DNA of 64,000 nt from Arachis hypogaea (Eukaryota > Streptophyta > Magnoliopsida > Fabales > Fabaceae): contig NC_092051.1 in the NCBI RefSeq assembly GCF_003086295.3, positions 72,913,772 to 72,977,771 of the forward strand, given 5' to 3'. Shown here one piece after another: positions 10,700-20,041 of the stretch. The position numbers were made by a program, and so were the translations under genes. Numbering within the stretch: the stretch's first letter is position 1; the number at the start of each line of letters is the position of its first letter. The notes under the pieces are model-generated. The model saw only the letters and a list, made by a program, of their open reading frames with translations. It did not search any database and was not told the origin of the DNA.

Positions 10700-12092
10700 C
10701 GGTCAGTACCTGACTTCTAGAGGTAAATTCTCTTCTCTGGCACCAATAATTAGGATATTTTAGTTAGATTTTCTTTCTTTTATAAAATAGAATAAATTGC
10801 ATAGGTTAGAATAGTTGCATGCATGTTCTACTTGATTGAAAAGACAATAAGTTTCTTTTAAAAATCTATCTTTGGAACAAAATTTCACTAATTTTTCAAA
10901 ATTTTTATGATAAATCTGCTTGAGTTGTATTTGGAACATGATGTTTGAGCTAAAGAACACACAACCTGTGAAAGATTTGAGCCTTTATGTATGGTTACAC
11001 TATTTAACCATAATCATTTTATTCTTGTGTGTTTACTTCTCTATGATTGTAATCTATATTTTGTTTTATCTTATATGTCCAATATTTATTATATTTACAT
11101 GCTTGCACATGATTGAGGCCATTATTTGTTTAAACTCACTTATCCAAATCAAGCCTACCCTTTTTAATTACCCTTGTTAACCACTTTGAGCCTTTAAAAC
11201 CCCATTTGTTCTATATTTTACCACATTACTAACCTTAAGCTGAAAAAACAATTGCATATCCCAAATTGAATCTTTGGTTAGCTTAAGATAGAATTGTGTG
11301 TACTAGTTAAGTATGGGAAATTGTGGAAACAAAAGTTGTTAAGGGGATATGTCATGAAAATTTAAAAGGAATTTGGATACCTATTCATGTGAAACTATAA
11401 GAATCAAAAATCTATGTGCGTTGATAAACTTTATTTATTCAAAAAAAAAATCAATAAATAAGGGGACAAAATTATCCCAATGTTAAATTCAGAATTCAAA
11501 GATCAATGCACATATGATAGAATTAAAATACAAAGTTGAAACATGAGTATGGGTTGAAAAAGGGAATTATGGGTAGCTAAGCATGAATTTAAAAGTATAT
11601 AGAATATATGTATATTAGGTGAGAGCTTAGGTTAATTAAAGATTCAATTTATAAAGCTCACTTAGCCATATGTATATCCTTACCTGCACCTTGGCCCCAT
11701 TATAACCCTGAAAAGACCTCATGATGTTTGCATTGGTATATTAACCGTTGTTGATTGGTTAAGAGGAAAACAAAAGTTAGAAAACATGACTAGAAAAGAA
11801 TTGAGTGATTACCCTATACACTAGAGATTAGAGCGTACATACATTATCAATAAGGGTTCAATGCTTGAATTTTCATGTTTCCTGCTTTCATAAGCTATCT
11901 TCTTGCACTTTTATCAGTTTTATTGTATAATGATAGAATTAGTGGAATTTGATTTGTAACTATTTTGAAGGGCTTATTTACTTTTGATCAAGTGGACAAT
12001 AATCATATAGTTGCACTTATTTATATACGTAGGATTGTATTGCATTTTATGAGTTTCTGCATGTTCATACTTATTTCCTTGTCTCCTTCAAT
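10700..12092 (+). other. 3' UTR of element A between the two polypurine tracts
   Basis: No gene. The block is shared in order and content with H (31712-33209) and G (58412-59841), e.g. TTTGAGC, GAACACACA, the CCCCATTA...AACC region near 11695 and a GGGGACAAAATTATCCC-like palindrome at 11462-11477. Conservation of 1.4 kb of noncoding sequence suggests cis-acting function. Confidence 0.55.
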
Positions 12093-12131
12093 TTAGCATG
12101 AGGACATGCTAATGTTTAAGTGTTGGGAGGT
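12093..12131 (+). promoter_or_regulatory. Hairpin and terminal polypurine tract of element A
   Basis: TTAGCATG-AGGA-CATGCTAA (12093-12112) forms an 8-bp stem; AAGTGTTGGGAGGT (12118-12131) abuts the 3' LTR start. The tract primes plus-strand DNA synthesis; here it has one T where G and the internal copy have G. Confidence 0.75.
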
Positions 12132-13607
12132 TGATAAACCACTATTTTATGGTTTATATTGTTTTTAATCGTGTGGTTTTGTCATGATCCTTGCCCACTT
12201 ATTCATCAATTTAGCATGCATTTAGATTTCCTTCCTAAATTCAGTACATGTTTGAAAATTGCTTCCTAGAGACTTTAATTATTTACTTTTAATTCTCCTT
12301 TATTCCATTCGATGCCGTGATCTGCGTGTCAAGTGTTTCAGGCCTTATAGGGCATGAATGAGATGGAGATTGGAGAGGAAGCTAGCAAAAATGGAAGGAA
12401 CACAAGAATTTGAGGAGATAACCAGCGAGAAGTGACGCGGTCGCATGGCTCATGCGACCGCGCGAAGGAGCACAAATCGCAGTGACGCGGCCGCATGGCT
12501 TGCGCGGCCGCGCGGATTGGAAAGCGCAAGCGACGCGGTAGCGTGGACGACGCGAACGCGTGGAGAGGAAAAAGCGCAAGCGACGCGTCTGCATGGACGA
12601 CGCGATCGCATGACATGTGCGATCTGCATAATCTGTAGAATTCGATGGGGGCGATTTTGGACCTTATTTCGGCCCAGTTTTCGGCCCGGAACAGCAGACT
12701 AGAGTCAGAGAATATGCAGAAACAACACACACATTCATTCAGTAGTTTGAGATCTAGTTTTTTTTCACTCTCTTAGGTTTTTCTCTCTAGTTTTTAGAAT
12801 TTTAATTTTCAATTGGTCTTAGCATTGGAACATTGAGAAGAGTTATTTCCTCATCAAGACTTCATCATTCTAGTTTGTTCTCTTAACTTGGTTTTATTCT
12901 TCCATGTTCTTTGTTATGTTCAATTTTGTCATTCAGATACTTTTATGATTAATTAATGGAAGGATTATTTCTCTTTAATTCAATTTCAATTCCAATAATC
13001 ATGTCTTCTTTTAATTCCTTTTTATGTGCCATGGATTCTTTATTTACAATGCGTGAGTAGTTTCATTACTTGATAGGGAGTTGATTAAAAGGAATTCTTG
13101 AGTTGGAAGGATTGAAAGAGAATTTTATAGTTGGGTTAAATGTTGGATTGCTATCCTATCACCAACGCCAATCCCTTTGAACTAAGTGGGTTGTAACTCG
13201 TGAATAGATCTGGCAGTCCAACTTGTTTGACTTTCCCTTACCTAGTAAAGGATAACCAAACACAGTAACCGTTAATTATAAATCAATCTTAAAAATCACT
13301 CCATCAATGATAGAGATTCTAACTAATCAATTCCCAGTCAAGACTTTTATTTATATTATTTCAAATTCCTCAATTTATATTCCAATTTACTTAGCTCAAC
13401 TTCTTGGAACATCTGATTAATAAAACAGCACACTTTTCTGCAACTCATTGGGAGACGACCTGGGACTTAAAACTCCCAGTAATTTTAATTTAAACTCTCT
13501 GTGACATATTTCTAAATTGATAAGCAGATTTTCAGTGAGTTAAGAACTATACTTGCAACGTAACCATTTTAATAAATTTTTAATTCACCAGCTTCTGCTT
13601 CCCATCA
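12132..13607 (+). repeat. 3' LTR of element A
   Basis: 1476 bp, 12 bp longer than the 5' LTR because of a small duplication around 12676. It is followed directly by the target duplication CTTTC (13608-13612). Confidence 0.95.
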
Positions 13608-13612
13608 CTTTC

Positions 13613-14818
13613 TTAACAAGAAAGTAACAAACTTGAAATTTTTGAATCAAAACATTAATTGTTGATAATATTTTCGAAAATTATGAGATAAAATTAAGAA
13701 AAAGATTTTTAAAAAATATTTTTAAAATTTTCGAAAATAAATAAGAAAAATGAAAAAGATTTAATTTTTGAAAAAGATAGAATTTTCAATTTGAAAATTT
13801 GATTTGACTCATAAGAAACAACAAGATTTTAAAAATTTTTGAAAAAGTCAACTCAAATTTTCGAATTTTATGGGAGAAAAAGGGAAAGATATTTTTTTGA
13901 TTTTTGAATTTTTAATGATGAAAGAGAAAAACACAAAATTGACTCTATGCATGAAAATTTTGGATCAAAACATGTGATGCATGCAAGAATACTATGAATG
14001 TCAAGATGAACACCAAGAACACTTTGAATGTCAAGATGAACACCAAGAACTTATTTTTGAAAAATTTTCAAGAAAAGAAAACATGCAAGACACCAAACTT
14101 AGAAATCTTTAATGCTTAGACACTATGAATGCAAAGATGCACATGAAAAACAACAAAAGACACAAAATAAGAAAACATCAAGATCAAACAAGAAGACTTA
14201 CCAAGAACAACTTGAAGATCATGAAGAACACTATGAATGCATGAATTTTCGAAAAAAAATTTTAGAAAAAGAAAAATATGCAATTGACACCAAACTTAAA
14301 AATTGACTCAAGACTCAAACAAACAACATAAAATATTTTTTTTATTTTTATGATTTTATTAATTTTTTTTGGATTTTTGTATATTTTTTTCGAAAAACAT
14401 ATAGGAAAAAGAAAATAAGAAATTCAAAAATTTTTAATAAGAATTCTAGGAATCTTTCAATGTTAGCCTAAAGCTCCAATCCAAGGGTTAGACATGGCTT
14501 AATAGCCAGCCAAGCTTTAGAAGATACAAATCAGTCATACAATAAAAAATTTGATTAGCAACAACTAGCTTGCTCATGTAATGATGACTTGGAAGCCTCA
14601 GTCCAAATGAATTTAGACATGGCTTTACAGCCAGCCAGGCTTCTACATGCTTCATGAAACTCTAGAATTCATTCTTAAAAATTCTGAAATAATTTTCGAA
14701 AACAAAAGGAAAAATATTTTGAAAGATTTTTGAAGAAATTTTTTTTAAAAATAAAACAAAAAGAAAATTACCTAATCTGAGCAACAAGATGAACCGTCAG
14801 TTGTCCAAACTCGAACAA
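13613..14818 (-). other. Leader of element B, second part
   Basis: A/T-rich sequence with many TTCGAAAATT words, no gene. On the minus strand it carries the word AAGTTTGGTGT twice (complement at 14091-14101 and 14288-14298), the same word that serves as polypurine-tract-like primer in D and E. A roughly 100-bp motif with GACATGGCTT...CAGCCAGCCA occurs twice (near 14491 and 14610). Confidence 0.5.
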
Positions 14819-14836
14819 TCCCCGGCAATGGCGCCA
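14819..14836 (-). other. Primer binding site of element B (tRNA-Asp)
   Basis: On the minus strand this reads TGGCGCCATTGCCGGGGA, one transition from a perfect tRNA-Asp complement. A second, more degraded copy lies at 14861-14878. Confidence 0.8.
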
Positions 14837-14842
14837 AAAACT

Positions 14843-16484
14843 TGGTGCACAAAATTGTGATCCCTGGTAATGGCTCCAAAAACTTGGTGCTCTAATCTTA
14901 ATTCATAATTTGTCACAACTTCGATACAACTAACCAGCAAGTGCACTGGGTCGTCCAAGTAATAAAACCTTACGTGAGTAAGGGTCGATCCCACGGAGAT
15001 TGTTGGTATGAAGCAAGCTATGGTCACCTTGTAAATCTCAGTCAGGCGGATATTAAATGGTTATGGAGTTTTCGAATAATAATAATAAATAAACAGAAAA
15101 TAAAGATAGAAATACTTATGTAATTCATTGGTGAGAATTTCAGATAAGCGTATAGAGATGCTTTTGTTCCTCTGAACCTCTGCTTTCCTGCTGTCTTCAT
15201 CCAATCAGTCCTACTCCATTCTATGGCAAGCTGTATGTTAGGCATCACCGTTGTCAATGGCTACATCCTGTCCTCTCAGTGAAAATGGTCCAATGCGCTG
15301 TCACTGCATGGCTAATCATCTGTCGGTTCTCGATCATACTGGAATAGGATCCATTGATCATTTTGCGTCTGTCACTACGCCCAGCACTCGCGAGTTTAAA
15401 GCTCGTCACAGCCATCCCTTCCCAGATCCTACTCGGAATACCACATACAAGGTTTAGACTTTCCGGATCTTAGGAATGGCCATCCATGGGTTCTAACTTA
15501 TACCACGAAGATTTTGATTAAGGAATCCAAGAGATACTCATTCAATCTAAGGTAGAACGGAAGTAGTTGTCAGGCACGTGTTCATAGGGAATGATGATGA
15601 CTGTCACGATCATCACATTCATGTTGAAGTGCGAATGGATATCTTAGAAGCGGAATAAGTTGAATTGAATAGAAAAACAGTAGTACTTTGTATTAATTCA
15701 TGAGGAACAGCAGAGCTCCACACCTTAATCTATGGTGTGTAGAAACTCTACCGTTGAAAATACATAAGTGATAAAGTTCAGGCATGGCCGAATGGCCAGC
15801 CCTCAAAACATGATCAAATGATCAAAAGATAACCCAAAGATGTTCCGAAAGATCTAAATACAATAGTAAAAAGTCCTATTTATACTAAATTAGCTACTAG
15901 GGTTTACAGAAGTAAGTAATTGATGCATAAATCCACTTCTGGGGCCCACTTGGTGCGTGCTTGGGCTGAGCTTGAAGTTTACACGTGCAGAGGCTTCTTT
16001 TGGAGTTGAACGCCAAGTTGTAACGTGTTTTTGGCGTTCAACTCTGGTTCGTGACGTGTTTCTGGCGTTTAACTCCAGACTGCAGCATAGGACTGGCGTT
16101 CAACGCCCTTTTGCATCATTTAAACTCGAGAAAAGTATGGACTATTATATATTGCTGGAAAGCCCTGGATGTCTACTTTCCAATGCCGTTTAGAGCGCAC
16201 CATTTGGAGTTCTGTAGCTCCAGAAAATCCACTTTGAGTGCAGGGAAGTCAGAATCCAACAGCATCAGCAGTCCTTCTTCAACCTCTGAATCTGATTTTT
16301 GCTCAAGTCCCTCAATTTCAGCCAGAAAATACCTGAAATCACAGAAAAACACACAAACTCATAGTAAAGTCCAGAAATGTGAATTTAACATAAAAACTAA
16401 TAAAAACATCCCTAAAAGTAACTAGATCCTACTAAAAACATACTAAAAACATTGCCAAAAAGCGTATAAATTATCCGCTCATCA
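14843..16484 (-). repeat. 5' LTR of element B (FIDEL-like)
   Basis: On the minus strand the LTR starts TGATGAGCGG at 16484. Its end is either 14843 or 14885, because the final 45 bp contain a degraded copy of the primer binding region. It is homologous to the plus-strand LTR of element C: both have the hairpin CCTTAC-4nt-GTAAGG after GACC (14968-14983 here) and a block of GGCGTTCAACGCC-like words (16020-16110). No coding function. Confidence 0.85.
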
Positions 16485-17782
16485 GAAAGCTCGAATCCCT
16501 CTCAGTTTCTCTCCTCAAAATTTTGGGTTTATAGAATTTTTGATTAAATGAGTTTTTGTGATCCTTGGTGTTTAGGTTTGCTCTAATGCTTGCTTAGCCT
16601 TGGATTCTTGCTAGTAAATCGGTTGGAGAAGGTAAGGGCCACTAAACCCTTGTGGATTTATGTTTAATTGGAACCCTAGGTTGATTTGAGGTGATTTATA
16701 TGTATATAGTTTGGTTATTGTGGCTTTGGGAGCTCTTGGAACTTAATTGTGCTTATTGGAGTGGATTTGAATGCTTGGATTGTGGTTGGAAGCTTGTTTG
16801 TGCTAAGTTGGAATTTGGGTGCATAAAGGGGAATCGGCCAAGGTATGCTTTCGGTTTCCTCTATGTAGTATATAATATTCATGGACACATAGGCTAGTGA
16901 CCAATAAGATAGATTAAACTAAAATGATTGTTGTTATGTTATATGATGATGAATTGATGATTGTTGGGTTGATTGTGATGAATTTTAATGATATATTGAT
17001 GTTGAATGATTGTGTGGATTGGAAGTTGGTTCTTTATGATAATTGTAGTATGATGATTTATGAAATGGTGAGTGTGATGATGATTTTGATCATAAGTGTT
17101 ATATGGTTGATGTTGGAATTGGAAATAATGAAATGAGAAGAAGAATGTGGTAAGGTTGGTGTATTATGATACAATAGGTACATCTTGATGAAAAATGGAA
17201 TTTTGGATGGTATAGTATGGTTTGGGATGTGTATGGTAAGAAATTGTGTAAATTGTAAAGTTTGGTAAAATTGAGTTTTTGGTGAATTTTGCTCATTCAT
17301 AACTTTTGCCTTGGTTTTCGAAATTGATTGAAATTTGTTTATAATTAAAGATCTTTGAAAACTCTTTAGATCGATATAAAATTTGTGAAAACTGAAATTT
17401 TGTAGAGGAAGTTATGATCCTTCAAAGTTAGTGTTAAAAATCTGAAATTCTGCAAAGTTGCAGAATTTCATGATTTTTGATTTGTGCGAGCGCACACCCT
17501 CGTGCGGATGCACACCCTGCAAATATTTCAACCTGTGCGGACGCACATGTCTGTGCGCACGCACAGGCAGGGAAGTGCATTCTGTTCGCAGTGCCAGCAC
17601 AGCTTGTGCACGCACACATCTAAGGAAAAACTTCAACCTATGCGGACGCAGACGTCGAGAAGGTCAGTTTGTTGGGGGCGCTGGCACAGGTTGTGCGAGT
17701 GAATAGATCCTTGTAAAAATTGACACCTGTGCGTACGCACACCCCTGTGCGTACGCACACATTTCAAAACTCTCAAGAGTGT
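16485..17782. other. Older repeat DNA between elements B and C
   Basis: No gene is supported; open frames here are short and of low complexity. 17484-17762 holds repeated TGCGGACGCACA and TGTGCGTACGCACAC words, each nearly self-complementary, of the kind found in LTRs of other plant elements. The stretch is probably a fragment of an older LTR element into which B and C inserted. Confidence 0.45.
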
Positions 17783-19323
17783 TGATGAGCGGATAATTTA
17801 TACGCTTTTTAGCATTATTTTTACTTAGTTTTTAGTATGATTTAGTTGGTTTTTAGTATATTTTTAATAGTTTTTTTATTAAAAATCACATTTCTGGACT
17901 TTACTATGAGTTTTTGTGTTTTTCTGTGATTTCAGGTATTTTCTGGCTGAAATTGAGGGAGCTGAGCAAAAATCTGATTCAGGCTGAAAAAGGACTACTG
18001 ATGCTGTTGGATTCTGACCTTTCTGCACTCAAAGTGGATTTTCTAGAGCTACACAACTCCAAATTGTGCGGTCTCAATTGCGTTGGAAAGTAGACATCTA
18101 GGGTTTTCCAGAAATATATAATAGTCCATACTTTGCTCAAGGATAGACGACATAAACTGGCGTTCAATGCGAGTTCCATGTTGCAGTCTGGCGTCCAGCG
18201 CCAGAAACAAGTTACAAGTTGGAGTTCAACGCCAGAAACAGGTTACAACCTGGCGTTGAATGCCCAAAACAGCCCAGGCACGTAAGAAGCTTAAGTCTCA
18301 GCCCCAGCACACACCAAGTGGGCCCCAGAAGTGGATTTCTGCACTATCTATCATAGTTTACTCATTTTCTGTAAACCTAGGTTACTAGTTTAGTATTTAA
18401 ACAACTTTTAGAGATTTATTTTGCATCTCAGGACATTTTAGATCTGAACTTTGTAATTTCTGACGGCATGAGTCTCTAAACTCCATCGTTGGGGGTGAGG
18501 AGCTCTGCTGTGTTTCGATGAATTAATGCAACTATTTCTGTTTTCTATTCAAACACGCTTGTTTCTATCTAAGATGTTCATTCGCACTTCAATATGATGG
18601 ATGTGATGATCCGTGACAGTCATCACCATTCTCAACCTATGAACGCGTGCCTGACAACCACCTCCGTTCTACTTTCGATTGAATGAATATCTCTTGGATT
18701 CCTTAATCAGAATCTTCGTGGTATAAGCTAGAATCCATTGGCAGCATTCTTGAGAATCCGGAAAGTCTAAACCTTGTCTGTGGTATTCCGAGTAGGATTC
18801 AGGGATTGAATGACTGTGACGAGCTTCAAACTCGCGAGTGTTAGGCGTAGTGATAGACGCAAAAGGATCAATGGATCCTATTCTGACATGATCGAGAACC
18901 GACAGATGATTAGTCGTGCGGTGACAGCGCACCTGGACCTTTTTCACTGAGAGGACAGATGGTAACCATTGACAACGGTGATCCACCAACACACAGCTTT
19001 CCATAGGAGGAACCTTGCATGCGTGAAGAAGAAGACAGGGAGAAAGCAGAGATTCAGAAGACAAAGTATCTCCAAAACTCCAACATATTCTCCATTACTG
19101 CATACCAAGTATTTATTTTATGTTCCCTTGTTCATTTGCAAGTCAACTGATAATTATAATTAACCTCCTAACTGAGATTTACAAGATAACCAGAGATTGC
19201 TTCAAACCAACAATCTCTGTGGGATTCGACCCTTACTCACGTAAGGTATTACTTGGACGGCCCAGTGCACTTGCTGGTTAGTGGTACGAATTGTGAAAAG
19301 TGTGATTCACAATTCGTGCACCA
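17783..19323 (+). repeat. 5' LTR of element C
   Basis: About 1541 bp, starting TGATGAGCGG and ending CACCA before AGTTTTTGGCGCC. It carries a block with GGCGTTCAACGCC/CCAGCGCCAGAAAC-like inverted words (18155-18265) and the hairpin CCTTAC-TCAC-GTAAGG (19231-19246) after GACC. The exact 3' end could be 19320. Confidence 0.88.
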
Positions 19324-19329
19324 AGTTTT

Positions 19330-19347
19330 TGGCGCCGTTGCCAGGGA
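19330..19347 (+). other. Primer binding site of element C (tRNA-Asp)
   Basis: TGGCGCCGTTGCCAGGGA, one G-to-A change from the perfect complement. Confidence 0.85.
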
Positions 19348-20041
19348 TTGTTTGAGTTTGAACAACTAAAGGTTTATTTTGTTGCTTAGATTAGGAATAA
19401 TTTATTTTTGTTGCTATAGAGTCATTAAATTCTGAGTCCTTTATTTCCTTTTAAAAAATTTTTCAAAAATATTATTTTTCTTTATCAATTTTTAATTTTT
19501 TTCGTGTGTTTAGTGTCTTGTTCTAAGTTTGGTGTCAATTGCATATTCTATATTTTTCTTTTAAATTTTCGAAGTTGTGTTCTTTGATCTTCAAGTTGTT
19601 CTTGTTTATTTGTCTTGTTTGATTTTTAGTTTTTCTTGTTCTGTGTCTTTTCTTGTTTTTCTTGTCTTTTTCCAAAGCATTAGTCTTCAAAAAGGAATTT
19701 ATTTTTAGTTAGTGATAATATACCTCTTCAAAACAAGTGTTACATTTACAGCTCAATTGGCTAGAGCATTTGTTTATGTTCTTGATGATTGGGCACCAGT
19801 TCTATTAAAAATCTTTTTCAAAAATAATTTTTCTTGATTTTATCTTGTGCCAAACTTTAAGTTTGGAGTTTTCTTGTTAATCTTTATATAATTTTCAAAA
19901 AGTTATTTTGGTCTTCAAAAAAATTTGAAGTTTGGTGTTCTTTCTTTTGTTCTTGGTGTTCTTGTGAATCTTCAAAGTGTTCTTGAGTCTTCTTTGTGTC
20001 TTGATCTTAAAATTCTTAAGTTTGGTGTTCCTTGGTGTTTT
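19348..20041 (+). other. Leader of element C
   Basis: T-rich, no gene. Contains AAGTTTGGTGT or near copies at about 19527, 19858, 19927 and 20020. GCTCAATTGGCTAGAGC at 19751-19767 resembles a tRNA D-arm/A-box, but a full cloverleaf is not evident. Confidence 0.5.

Larger units (their letters stand above)
877..13607 (+). mobile_element. Element A: Athila-like Ty3/gypsy retrotransposon with 3' accessory ORF, complete but inactivated
   Basis: Both LTRs (877-2340 and 12132-13607) begin TGATAAACC and end CATCA, and the element is flanked by the perfect 5-bp duplication CTTTC (872-876, 13608-13612). Between the LTRs are the primer binding site, gag-protease-RT-RNase H-integrase, a two-hairpin cassette, an accessory ORF, an internal polypurine tract copy and the terminal polypurine tract. 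By eye the LTRs differ at roughly 30-35 positions plus one 12-bp indel (TTTTCGGCCC-type duplication near 12676), so A is older than E. RT with the FLDD catalytic motif, protease of the DLGA type and the trailing ORF place it near the Athila lineage. Three nonsense or frameshift lesions interrupt gag-pol and two interrupt the accessory ORF. Confidence 0.93.
1..16484 (-). mobile_element. Element B: FIDEL-like Ty3/gypsy retrotransposon, minus strand, left part outside window
   Basis: Read on the minus strand, this element starts with its 5' LTR at 16484 and runs left: LTR to about 14843, a tRNA-Asp primer binding site at 14819-14836, an AT-rich leader, and the beginning of gag at 309-1. Element A (877-13607) is inserted in the leader, with the duplicated target CTTTC at 872-876 and 13608-13612. 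The LTR begins TGATGAGCGG, the same terminus as element C. The base pairs just outside the LTR (16485-16489) read GAAAG; the matching copy must lie left of the window. The FIDEL assignment is from memory of the LTR start. Confidence 0.8.
17783..20041 (+). mobile_element. Element C: FIDEL-like retrotransposon, 5' LTR and leader only
   Basis: The LTR (17783-19323), a tRNA-Asp primer binding site (19330-19347) and about 0.7 kb of leader are present; element D then interrupts. No Gag-coding sequence of C is reached and the rest of C does not reappear to the right, so it was lost or lies beyond the window. C is the same family as B but in the opposite orientation. Confidence 0.85.

Noticed and set aside
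16691..17300. Open frames in the interval between B and C
   Set aside because: Short, hydrophobic low-complexity translations on both strands, no recognised domain.
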